In this document: piece after piece, positions 47,161-54,028 of the stretch | Numbering within the stretch: position 1 is the stretch's first letter | How the letters are laid out: each line of letters starts with the position of its first letter | DNA from: Anaerolineales bacterium | Lineage (GTDB): Bacteria > Chloroflexota > Anaerolineae > Promineifilales > Promineifilaceae | Direction: 5' to 3' | Assembly: GCA_011524645.1 (NCBI GenBank) | Contig: WTJY01000386.1 | Span: 1 to 54,028 of the forward strand | Length of the DNA: 54,028 bases | The notes under the pieces: model-generated | What the model was told of the DNA's origin: nothing | The model's database searches: none | The model's input: only the letters and a program-made list of their open reading frames with translations | Position numbers and translations under genes: made by a program

Positions 47161-47168
47161 AAGGAGGT
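47161..47168 (+). promoter_or_regulatory. strong ribosome binding site of the sbnA homologue
   Basis: AAGGAGGT is a full anti-16S match, 10 bases before ATG 47179. It is the strongest Shine-Dalgarno I saw in the cluster and follows the longest gap in the operon. The gene pair may need high or separate expression. No convincing promoter boxes were seen. Confidence 0.55.
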
Positions 47169-47178
47169 CGTAGACCGC

Positions 47179-48147
47179 ATGTCACAAGGCATTCTTTCCA
47201 CAATTGGTAACACACCCTTAATTAGACTGGATCGTTTTTTGGATGCTTCTCATGTCAACTTATATGCTAAGTTAGAATTGTTTAATCCCGGTGGGAGCAT
47301 TAAAGATCGGCCGGCATATTCGATGTTAACTGAAGCGATGAAGAAGGGGGAGATTAACCCGGAGACAACGATTGTTGAATCTAGTTCTGGCAATTTGGGC
47401 GTGGGGTTGGCGCAAGTTTGCTCCTACTTAGGGATTCGGTTTGTTTGTGTAGTTGACTCACGGACATCATTGACCAATGTGCGCATTATGGAAGCGTATG
47501 GCGCACAAATTGATTGGATTTCAGAGCCTGATCCGGAGGTGGGTACTTTTTTAGCGGCGCGTATCAAGCGTGTCCGACAGCTACTTGAAACAATTCCAAA
47601 TAGCTTTAATTGCAATCAATATATGAACTTAAATAATCCTCGGGCTCATTATCAAACGATGCAAGAGATTGTTGATGTACTGGATGGTCAACAGCTTGAC
47701 TATATATTTTGTGCCACGAGTACTTGTGGTACGTTGCGCGGGTGTGCTGAATACACGCGCGATCACCAGCTTGATACGAAAATTATCGCCGTAGATGCGG
47801 TAGGGAGTGTCATCTTTGGAGATACGCCTAAACCTCGACTTATTCCAGGACATGGATCGGGGGTTAAGCCTCCACTTTATCAATCCCAACTAGAGACTAA
47901 GTCTATTTTGGTTTCTGATTTAGATTGTGTAGTCGGATGTCGCCAACTGTTAAAACGAGAATCTGTCTTAGGCGGTGGCTCAACGGGTGCGGTCATGTCT
48001 GCTGTGCAGAAAATGGCGATGCACCTGCCCGCTGGTGCTAATTGTGTTGCTATTGTGTGTGATAGAGGGGAGCGTTATGTCGAAACGATTTATTCGAATG
48101 ATTGGGTTTGTAAACATTTTGGAGATGTTTCTCACCTTTGGAGTTAA
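47179..48147 (+). CDS. sbnA: SbnA-like PLP enzyme for 2,3-diaminopropionate
   Basis: 322 residues, a cysteine-synthase-fold (type II PLP) enzyme. PLP Lys in NPGGSIKDRPA (Lys42), SSSGNLGVGLA for substrate carboxylate binding, STCGTLRGCAEY, and the PLP phosphate-area GGGSTGAVMSA. SbnA proteins join O-phospho-L-serine and L-glutamate into N-(1-amino-1-carboxyl-2-ethyl)-glutamate. The next gene is the matching SbnB-type dehydrogenase, which makes this assignment much stronger than ordinary cysteine synthase. Zwittermicin clusters carry the same pair (ZmaU/ZmaV). Product: the diaminopropionate precursor used by the NRPS. Confidence 0.88.
   Translation: MSQGILSTIGNTPLIRLDRFLDASHVNLYAKLELFNPGGSIKDRPAYSMLTEAMKKGEINPETTIVESSSGNLGVGLAQVCSYLGIRFVCVVDSRTSLTNVRIMEAYGAQIDWISEPDPEVGTFLAARIKRVRQLLETIPNSFNCNQYMNLNNPRAHYQTMQEIVDVLDGQQLDYIFCATSTCGTLRGCAEYTRDHQLDTKIIAVDAVGSVIFGDTPKPRLIPGHGSGVKPPLYQSQLETKSILVSDLDCVVGCRQLLKRESVLGGGSTGAVMSAVQKMAMHLPAGANCVAIVCDRGERYVETIYSNDWVCKHFGDVSHLWS
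48140..48143 (+). promoter_or_regulatory. ribosome binding site of the sbnB homologue
   Basis: GGAG, inside the end of the previous gene, lies 9 bases before ATG 48153. It supports that start over the in-frame TTG at 48138. Confidence 0.45.
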
Positions 48148-48152
48148 ATAAG

Positions 48153-49184
48153 ATGAATGATAATGAACTACTCTTACTGACAGGAGACGAAATTGTTTCT
48201 TTGTTTAAGGGGCAAGAGCTAGCTGTTTTACAAGCGATTGAAGATGCTTATAAAGTACATGATCAAGGTGACTCGACCTTGCCACATTCTAGTTTTATTC
48301 GATTTCCCGGTATGGAAAGGGAGCGAATTATTGCGCTTCCTTCTTATCTTGGCGGTGGTTTTGAGGTGGCTGGTATTAAATGGATTGCGTCTTTTCCCAA
48401 TAACTTGCAAAAGGGGATGGAGCGGGCTTCTGCGGCTCTTATTTTGAACTCGATGGAAACTGGACGCCCACGAGCGATTATGGAAAGCTCTGTTATTAGT
48501 GCCAAACGGACAGCGGCCAGTGCTGCGCTAGCGGCTAAGCAGTTGTGGCAAGGGGGGGAGATTGAATCGATAGGCTTGATAGGATGTGGCCTTATCAATT
48601 TCGAAACGCTACGCTTTTTGCTATTGCTATTTCCCTCGGTTCAAACGGTTCATTTACATGATTTAAGCCAAGAGCGAGCCGAGTTGTTTCGAGGAAAGGT
48701 AGGGCAGCTTAATGGTGACTTAGATGTTGTTTTTGAAACGAGTTTTGCGGCCGTTGCGGCGAAGTGCCCGATTTTGGCTTTGGCGACGACGGCCGTTAAA
48801 CCTCATATTGATACGTTGCCTCCTTACCAGAAAGGGGCGGTCTTCTTACATGTTTCTTTACGTGATTTCACACCTGAAGTGATTTTGCAGGCTGATAATA
48901 TTGTTGACGATGTAGATCATGTGTTGCGTGCGCAAACCTCGGTTCATTTAACAGAGCAGCAGGTCGGGCATCGTGACTTTATTCGGGGGACATTAGGGGG
49001 CGTTTTGCGAGGCAATGTGCCTGAGATTGGGTCAGAACACGACCTAACTATTTTTAATCCTTTCGGTATGGGCGTGCTAGATTTGGCTCTGGCTGATTTA
49101 GTCTATAGACAAGCGAAACATGCGGATATGGGAACAGTTTTGCCCAGCTTTTTCCCCAGCTCATGGCTACTGCGTGCAGAATAA
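48153..49184 (+). CDS. sbnB: SbnB-like dehydrogenase, ornithine cyclodeaminase family
   Basis: 343 residues. The N-terminal half has the ornithine cyclodeaminase/mu-crystallin fold (VAGIKWIASFPNN, RPRAIMESSVISAKRTAA). The nucleotide site is IGLIGCGLINFE (about residue 140), closely matching the SbnB subgroup. SbnB oxidatively cleaves the SbnA product with NAD to give L-2,3-diaminopropionate, 2-oxoglutarate and NADH. It starts 5 bases after sbnA. True ornithine cyclodeaminase (proline formation) is the alternative but does not fit the pairing. Confidence 0.88.
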   Translation: MNDNELLLLTGDEIVSLFKGQELAVLQAIEDAYKVHDQGDSTLPHSSFIRFPGMERERIIALPSYLGGGFEVAGIKWIASFPNNLQKGMERASAALILNSMETGRPRAIMESSVISAKRTAASAALAAKQLWQGGEIESIGLIGCGLINFETLRFLLLLFPSVQTVHLHDLSQERAELFRGKVGQLNGDLDVVFETSFAAVAAKCPILALATTAVKPHIDTLPPYQKGAVFLHVSLRDFTPEVILQADNIVDDVDHVLRAQTSVHLTEQQVGHRDFIRGTLGGVLRGNVPEIGSEHDLTIFNPFGMGVLDLALADLVYRQAKHADMGTVLPSFFPSSWLLRAE

Positions 49185-49190
49185 ATTATC

Positions 49191-49949
49191 ATGAAATCCC
49201 ACTACATTATGCGCTCGGCTCCAAACGATCGATCTAAAGTGCGATTGGTATGTTTTCCCTATGCAGGGACCGGTGCTTCTATTTTTCAATCATGGCCGAG
49301 TTGGCTGCCACGTGATGTGGATATGTGTGCGATTCAACTGCCCGGCCGTGAAATGCGCTTTCGTGAACAACCGCACACTTCTTACATGCCTATTGTAGAG
49401 GAGACGGCACGGGCACTAGAATCTTATCTCGACCAACCATTGGTTTTGTTTGGATACAGCCTCGGGGCGATTTTAGCCTATGAGTTAGCGCACTACTTAA
49501 GACAAGCTTTTCAAACAAATGTCACTCGCTTAATCGTTGCGGCTCGTGTCGCACCCCAAATTATCGAGCACCGGGATCCATTTTTTCATACATTGCCTGA
49601 TGGCCCGTTTTTAGAACAGGTCGCTAAGTTAGGAGGCATGCCGCAGGCGATTCTACAAAATGAAGAGTTGATGTCTTTTTTGCTGCCTGTGTTGCGTGCT
49701 GATTTTCAAATCAATGAGATGTATCACTATGAAGTGCGACCGCCTTTAACTTGTGATATGACCGTATTGCGAGGTGCTGCCGATCCGCTGATGACGTATG
49801 ATCAAGTCGCCCAGTGGCAAGATGAAACGACCGGCCAATTTTGTTTACGGACATTGCCTGGTGGGCACTTTTTTATGCATGAAACACAAAAATTATTTAC
49901 ACAACTGATTCAAAGAGACCTGCAAAAAGCGGTTAGAAGCACAATCTAG
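49191..49949 (+). CDS. type II thioesterase
   Basis: 252 residues, the usual size of free-standing editing thioesterases. Motifs in order: RLVCFPYAGTGASIFQSW, QLPGREMRF, nucleophile elbow FGYSLGA (Ser90; Tyr replaces the common His before Ser), the acid region with LRGAADPLM, and the catalytic His in LPGGHFFMHE (His226). Type II thioesterases remove wrong or stalled acyl groups from carrier proteins. It sits 6 bases after sbnB. I considered and rejected a role as a trans acyltransferase, because fold and motifs are those of RedJ/GrsT-type hydrolases. Confidence 0.92.
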   Translation: MKSHYIMRSAPNDRSKVRLVCFPYAGTGASIFQSWPSWLPRDVDMCAIQLPGREMRFREQPHTSYMPIVEETARALESYLDQPLVLFGYSLGAILAYELAHYLRQAFQTNVTRLIVAARVAPQIIEHRDPFFHTLPDGPFLEQVAKLGGMPQAILQNEELMSFLLPVLRADFQINEMYHYEVRPPLTCDMTVLRGAADPLMTYDQVAQWQDETTGQFCLRTLPGGHFFMHETQKLFTQLIQRDLQKAVRSTI

Positions 49950-49962
49950 GACACAATTTATT

Positions 49963-52359
49963 ATGTATGTTAGCCCACGCTGGAAAAAAGTTTTTCGCGA
50001 ACTCGTTAAGAATAAAGCACGCAATTTACTGGTTGTTCTGTCAATCGCTGTTGGGGTATTTGCGATAGGCTTTATCTTAAACGCGCAATATATTCTGATA
50101 CAGGATATGAATACCAGCTATCAAGCGGTGCAACCGGCCAGTGCTGTACTATTTACGACAGAACCTTTTGATGAAGAGCTCGTCTTCACGGTGCGTAAGT
50201 TGCCGGAAATCGCCGATGCTGATGCTAGGCGGCGCGTTTTTTTGCGCTTTCAGGTTGGACCAGATCAATGGGAAAATATTGAAGTGTATGCGCTGGCTGA
50301 TTATGAAGATAGCCGTATCAATATTGTGTCTTCGGTCACTGGGGCTTGGCCTCCCCCAGATCGGCAAATTCTTATTGAACGGGCCTCGTTGAACTATGTG
50401 GGTAAGGAGTTGGGAGACTCTATTCGAGTCAAAACACCGCTCGGCTTAGAGCGAGAATTACCCATAGCAGGGACCGCTTATGATATTAATCAAGTGTCGG
50501 CCGATATTCGAGGACGTGCGTATGGGTATGTTACCTTTGAGACATTAGAGTGGTTGGGATATTCACATCTATATGAACAAATGCATATAGTTGCGGCTGG
50601 GGATGCATCTGATTTATCCACGATCGAAACGGCCGTTGATGCCGCGTCTGATAAAATCGAGAAAATAGGATTTGATGTCAATGAAGTATTTATTTCACCT
50701 AATCCGGGACAACACCCTGAAATTTCACTGATTCAAGCGATTGTGTTGGTGCTTGGTGTGTTGGGAGGGTTGTCACTTTTTGCTAGTGGATTTTTGTTGA
50801 CGAATACGATTACGGCCGTTCTAATCCAGCAAACACGTGAAATTGGAATCATGAAATCACTAGGCGGCAGTACTCGGAAACTCGTTCACATGTACCTCAG
50901 TATGATTTTTGTGTTTGGGTGTGGGGCCTTGCTTATCGGTATTATGCCAGCATTTTTTGCTGCTAGGTTAGCTGCCCAATATGTCGCAGAGTTGATCAAT
51001 TTCAATATCTATACGGACACATTCTCAGTCCAAATCATTCTGATTCAGTTTGCTATAGGGTTAGGTGCACCTTTATTTGCTGGGCTTTATCCTATTCTAT
51101 CAGGCGTGCGTATTACCATTCGAGAGGCGATTTCTTCCAATGCATTGAGTGCTAGTGGGGAATTGGGTAATGGTTTTATAGATTCAGTTATGGCTCGTAT
51201 CTATTTTTTGTCTCGTCCTCTTTTGCTGTCTTTGCGCAATACATTTCGGCGTAAAGGGCGATTGGTGCTGACATTAACAACCCTTACATTGAGTGGGGCA
51301 CTGTTTATTTCTGTTTTTAGTGTGCAAGCGTCTACATTAAAGACATTGACCGTTGCCAATCAATATTGGAATTATGATATTGAAATTTCTTTAGCTACAT
51401 CGGAGCGTCTCCCAGAGGTTGAGCATGTTTTGGCGGATGTGCCTAACATTACCGCCTATGACGGCTGGGCCATAGAACGTGGTCGGCGTTTGCGCCTAGA
51501 CGGGCGTGAAGGGAATGACTTTCTTATTGTTGGTCTTGACCCTCAGACTCAAATGATGCACCCGACATTGGTGGATGGGCGCTGGCTACAAGATGATGAT
51601 ATGAATGCGGTTGTGATTAACTCATTATTGTTGCGTTTCGAGCCTGACTTGGCTGTTGGACAGATGATTACGATCAAAATGGATGGTAAAGAAACCTCTT
51701 GGCAAATTGTTGGTTTATTGAATGGTCCCTTGACCGCCCCCGCTTTATTTATGCCATACTCGCAACATGCTAAAATTACCAATAATGTTGACAAAGTGAA
51801 TAGTCTGCAAATTCAGTTAAACGATAGTTCGCCTAGTTTTCAGAACAGTACACAGAGTTATTTAGATGAATATTTGCCGACACATAATTTTGCAATAGCG
51901 AAGAGTGAGACAATTAGTACACGGCAGAATCAACTTACCAATGAATTCACCCCTATTCTAGTATTTTTGTCGATTATGTCTTTACTATTAGCAACTGTAG
52001 GAGGTTTTGGTTTGGTCGGCACAATGTCTATCAATGTCTTAGAGCGGACTAAAGAAATCGCGGTTTTGCGTTCTGTGGGGGCTAGTAATGGAGTTGTACG
52101 CCGTCTTGTTATGGTTGAAGGGGTTATCATTGCAGTTATTAGCTGGTTTTTTAGTATTTTATGCGCATACCCTATTAGCTACCTGATGAGTGAGCAAGTT
52201 GGCCTTGCTCTACTAGAAACCCCACTCGAGTTTCAATTTTCATTGTTAGGGATTGGTGTTTGGTTGTTGTCTGTTGTTATCCTCGCTATGATTGCGACCT
52301 TGTTACCGGCCCGGCGAGCATCTCGCATCACTATTCGCGAAGCTTTGATTCATGACTAG
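49963..52359 (+). CDS. FtsX/MacB-family ABC permease without its own ATPase
   Basis: 798 residues, two FtsX-type halves. The N-terminal membrane anchor (NLLVVLSIAVGVFAIGFIL, about 22-40) is followed by a periplasmic or extracytoplasmic domain, then three hydrophobic segments (about 255-390). A second anchor near 440 (LVLTLTTLTLSGALFISVF), another soluble domain, and a final three segments (about 665-790) end in PARRASRITIREAL. LERTKEIAVLRSVGAS and QQTREIGIMKSLGGS are the conserved FtsX coupling loops. Such permeases move lipids or amphiphiles, or act in envelope processes, with a LolD/MacB-like ATPase that is not in the window. The only ATPase here is DrrA-like. It may help export a lipid-tailed product. 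Confidence 0.88.
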   Translation: MYVSPRWKKVFRELVKNKARNLLVVLSIAVGVFAIGFILNAQYILIQDMNTSYQAVQPASAVLFTTEPFDEELVFTVRKLPEIADADARRRVFLRFQVGPDQWENIEVYALADYEDSRINIVSSVTGAWPPPDRQILIERASLNYVGKELGDSIRVKTPLGLERELPIAGTAYDINQVSADIRGRAYGYVTFETLEWLGYSHLYEQMHIVAAGDASDLSTIETAVDAASDKIEKIGFDVNEVFISPNPGQHPEISLIQAIVLVLGVLGGLSLFASGFLLTNTITAVLIQQTREIGIMKSLGGSTRKLVHMYLSMIFVFGCGALLIGIMPAFFAARLAAQYVAELINFNIYTDTFSVQIILIQFAIGLGAPLFAGLYPILSGVRITIREAISSNALSASGELGNGFIDSVMARIYFLSRPLLLSLRNTFRRKGRLVLTLTTLTLSGALFISVFSVQASTLKTLTVANQYWNYDIEISLATSERLPEVEHVLADVPNITAYDGWAIERGRRLRLDGREGNDFLIVGLDPQTQMMHPTLVDGRWLQDDDMNAVVINSLLLRFEPDLAVGQMITIKMDGKETSWQIVGLLNGPLTAPALFMPYSQHAKITNNVDKVNSLQIQLNDSSPSFQNSTQSYLDEYLPTHNFAIAKSETISTRQNQLTNEFTPILVFLSIMSLLLATVGGFGLVGTMSINVLERTKEIAVLRSVGASNGVVRRLVMVEGVIIAVISWFFSILCAYPISYLMSEQVGLALLETPLEFQFSLLGIGVWLLSVVILAMIATLLPARRASRITIREALIHD

Positions 52360-52363
52360 GCTT

Positions 52364-52392
52364 TCTGATTATTCCTTGTGTAAATAATCAGA
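52364..52392 (+). terminator. hairpin just after the last operon gene
   Basis: TCTGATTATT (52364-52373) and AATAATCAGA (52383-52392) form a perfect 10-bp stem with a 9-base loop, four bases after the stop codon. It is AT-rich and has no T run, so it may act as a 3' stabilising hairpin or a weak terminator. Confidence 0.45.
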
Positions 52393-52401
52393 GCAAAAAC
52401 A

Positions 52402-52458
52402 CCCCCCACACGACCACATTGACAAGGATTTGTGATATGTCATGTGGCGTGTTGGGGG
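52402..52458. terminator. long GC-rich stem-loop closing the cluster
   Basis: The left arm 52402-52419 (CCCCCCACACGACCACAT) pairs almost fully with 52442-52458 (ATGTGGCGTGTTGGGGG), and inner bases GACA/TGTC can extend the stem. An A run (AAAAAC) precedes it, which gives a T run on the minus strand, so it fits a terminator for minus-strand transcripts and possibly for both directions. It marks the end of the operon. Confidence 0.55.
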
Positions 52459-52619
52459 CTTAACATGGCATCTGTGTGTATAAAAAGAGAGAATGCTATC
52501 TTGGCTGAATGAGATAGGCGTGTATCTTTCTGAATTTTTTAGCCTATTATTGTTTCTCCCTACCTATTTTATCCCTAAAAGTTGGTGTAAATATCAAGAA
52601 TCATTAGATAGCATTCACG

Positions 52620-52868
52620 TTGTGTGCTGGGGCTAACTTGGTTGGGTATCCACTCGAAACGAAGCAAACGGTGGTGTCCGCCCTCGGGTCGCAGATCGAT
52701 GAGGTGAGCGTGGTCTATGGCTACGCCACGGCCGATCCGAGTGGGGATGTCTGGAAAAAATATAAGCCGGACGGCCCTACGATACGCAATGACCTAACCG
52801 AATTTGAGCCATACATGGGCTACTGGATTCAAGTTGAAGAAAGTCTCACTTGGAACCCTGCTGACTAG
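52620..52868 (+). pseudogene. C-terminal fragment of a secreted or surface protein
   Basis: The 82-residue frame begins only at a TTG, with a stop codon a few codons upstream and no ribosome site. Its sequence (GANLVGYPLETKQTV, VVYGYATADP, WKKYKPDGP, NDLTEFEPYMGYWIQVEE) looks like the conserved C-terminal beta domain I know from large repeat-containing surface proteins of Chloroflexota and relatives; no N-terminal part or signal peptide is present. I read it as the tail of a deleted gene. The family association is from memory and unverified. Confidence 0.55.
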
Positions 52869-52877
52869 TTGGAGATA

Positions 52878-52912
52878 GACGGCCGGATAAAAACCGCATG
52901 GCTCCGGCCGTC
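52878..52912 (+). terminator. perfect hairpin after the surface-protein fragment
   Basis: GACGGCCGG (52878-52886) and CCGGCCGTC (52904-52912) form a 9-bp GC-rich stem with a 17-base loop, 10 bases after the fragment's stop. No strong T run. It probably was the terminator of the lost gene. The rest of 52913-53054 holds only a short imperfect palindrome near 52980-53001. Confidence 0.45.
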
Positions 52913-53054
52913 ATTCCCCAAACAGATCAGGATGCAAGTGCGATTAATACCGTATCTTTGAAACCAAGATGCTTTCGCGCCCAAGACCCTAAGGGTTTGG
53001 GCTATGTAGCGTGTCATTGACCGGCTACTGAAACCTGCATATGTGCATAAAGCG

Positions 53055-53291
53055 TTAGCCTGCCAGCATGACTCCTAAAATCGCAGGCAGGGCTGACATC
53101 AGTTGGAGAAAGAAAGGTCTTTTCGCGTTATCCCAATGCACAATTAAAAAGATAAACGCCACAAATGGTAAAAATATGATTCCTAATCCCCAAAGAATAC
53201 CTTGACCAAAAGCCTCTATGAGAAGCCAAATTGAGGCGATTACGCTTCCTATGAAGCCAATCAAGATTAATGCACTACCGATCGTTTCCAT
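53055..53291 (-). CDS. small hypothetical membrane protein
   Basis: 78 residues from METIGSAL. An AAGGAT site at 53298-53303, 6 bases before this ATG, favours it over the longer TTG-started frame (to 53387). Two to three hydrophobic segments: ALILIGFIGSVIASIWLLIEAF, ILWGLGIIFLPFVAFIFLIV, then a short polar HWDNAKRPF and a hydrophobic end. The family is not recognised and no function is assigned. It runs opposite to the cluster and is probably outside it. Confidence 0.65.
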   Translation of the reverse strand: METIGSALILIGFIGSVIASIWLLIEAFGQGILWGLGIIFLPFVAFIFLIVHWDNAKRPFFLQLMSALPAILGVMLAG

Positions 53292-53494
53292 GTTTATATC
53301 CTTTATTTGATGAAATCTGATAAATGATTCGAAAGTCATTTTTACATGACATGACATTTCGATTATAACGTGGGTTGAGGCCTGCAAACTATCAACAAAC
53401 TGTGACTGTCTGGCAATAAATGATTGGGGTTTTTCGCTTGCTCGGTTAAGACACTTAGGCCGACTAATTTCCCGCTTTCATTACATTTTTCAGC

Positions 53495-53968
53495 TTAGCT
53501 ATTTTGATCTTCCAGATAAACCCCGCCCGCTTTTTCGGTTTGTGCCCATGCCGCTAAAATTCTGTTTTTGAGTCGGCCGGATAGTTCCTGTGGTAAGTGA
53601 TTGGTGGCAAAGAACTGAAACTGATTTAGCTCGCTCTGATCAAGTCGAATGCGTTTGATTTCATCAGCCGTTAGCGTGCCCCCATCGAAGATAAACATCA
53701 AGGATTCGGTGTATTCTCCCTCTTCGCTGTTGTAATCGACCACCAGCATACGGCCGATTTCCCGTTCTAGCCCTAATTCTTCTTGCACTTCACGCTGACA
53801 AGCCTGTTTAGGTGACTCATTGTTTTCCACAATACCGCCTGGAATTTCCCATGTGGTTTTGTACGATGGCTTGACCAACAGGATCGCATTTTGTTCATTC
53901 ACAAATAAGCAACCTGCCCCCATTCGTTTGGCTGGCAATGATTGATAAAAATCTTTTTTTGAAGTCAT
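53495..53968 (-). CDS. Nudix hydrolase
   Basis: 157 residues. A complete Nudix box (residues 45-67) of the pattern G-x5-E-x7-REVQEELGL, with GGIVENNE and REVQEELG visible, so the metal-binding glutamates are intact. It hydrolyses a nucleoside diphosphate linked to another group; substrate unknown. Start ATG with AGGA about 10 bases upstream, next to the repeat copy that begins at 53981. Divergent from the cluster and probably a housekeeping neighbour. Confidence 0.88.
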   Translation of the reverse strand: MTSKKDFYQSLPAKRMGAGCLFVNEQNAILLVKPSYKTTWEIPGGIVENNESPKQACQREVQEELGLEREIGRMLVVDYNSEEGEYTESLMFIFDGGTLTADEIKRIRLDQSELNQFQFFATNHLPQELSGRLKNRILAAWAQTEKAGGVYLEDQNS

Positions 53969-53980
53969 GAAACTATTTTC

Positions 53981-54028
53981 CTAGTCCTGTCGGATTTGGT
54001 GGGAGTTGATCAATTAACGATTGTCATT
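53981..54028. repeat. second copy of the MITE-like element's left end
   Basis: 48 bases matching 1647-1694 at 42 of 48 positions in the same orientation, starting CTAGTCCTG and ending ATTGTCATT at the window edge, where the element is cut off. It shows that the element at 1647 is dispersed. Confidence 0.7.

Noticed and set aside
49191-49949. Type II thioesterase as the missing trans acyltransferase for modules 6 and 7
   Set aside because: The motifs and the C-terminal GGHFF are those of editing thioesterases, and no AT-specific segment (GxGxQ, HAFH) is present.
52620-52868. The 82-residue frame as an intact small gene
   Set aside because: TTG start without ribosome site, a stop just upstream, and the sequence resembles only the tail of larger proteins.
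1-54028. CRISPR arrays, tRNA, rRNA
   Set aside because: No regularly spaced direct repeats of CRISPR type and no cloverleaf or rRNA-like stretch was noticed on either strand. The 10-bp repeat at 1528 is far too short.

Overview
The window holds one large biosynthetic gene cluster of the type I polyketide synthase / nonribosomal peptide synthetase class. All its genes lie on the + strand, from about 1957 to 52359, with no internal gap above about 140 bases, so it looks like one operon of roughly 50 kb. Base composition is near 50% GC. The palindrome CGGCCG is strikingly frequent in nearly every gene. The organism cannot be named from the sequence. A C-terminal surface-protein fragment at 52620-52868 resembles a tail I associate with filamentous Chloroflexota (Herpetosiphon / Caldilineae type), so that phylum is my best guess, at moderate to low confidence.

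Layout. 1-1300: remnants of two insertion sequences (a truncated DDE transposase and a truncated TnpB). 1300-1946: noncoding DNA with a 10-bp tandem repeat and a MITE-like element. 1957-3672: fatty acyl-AMP ligase. 3682-37634: five PKS proteins carrying seven extension modules. Module 1 is fully reducing (KS-AT-DH-ER-KR-ACP, preceded by a loading ACP). Modules 2-7 are KS-AT-KR-ACP, except that the AT of module 6 has lost its catalytic serine and the AT of module 7 is only a stump. 37616-41088: a four-gene set matching the FkbH/I/J/K route to hydroxymalonyl-ACP, with no O-methyltransferase. 41092-45156: a terminal NRPS module C-A-PCP-TE. 45149-47037: a DrrAB-like ABC exporter. 47179-49184: an SbnA/SbnB pair for L-2,3-diaminopropionate. 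49191-49949: a type II thioesterase. 49963-52359: a large FtsX/MacB-type permease. 52364-52912: hairpins and a gene fragment. 53055-53968: two minus-strand genes (a small membrane protein and a Nudix hydrolase). 53981-54028: a second copy of the element seen at 1647.

How the genes work together (inference from family knowledge). The ligase activates a fatty acid and loads it on the first ACP. Module 1 adds a saturated unit. Modules 2-7 add six beta-hydroxylated units, some possibly alpha-hydroxylated through hydroxymalonyl-ACP. The NRPS adds one amino acid, plausibly 2,3-diaminopropionate, and its thioesterase releases the product. The predicted product is a lipid-tailed polyol amide. Its building-block logic (hydroxymalonyl-ACP plus diaminopropionate) recalls zwittermicin, but the starter and the chain length differ.

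The most interesting structural signals are: (a) strict alternation of two KR/KS lineages along modules 2-7, pointing to growth by two-module duplication; (b) stepwise AT erosion along the last three modules (about 361, 280 and 163 residues); (c) a dispersed repeat at both edges of the window.
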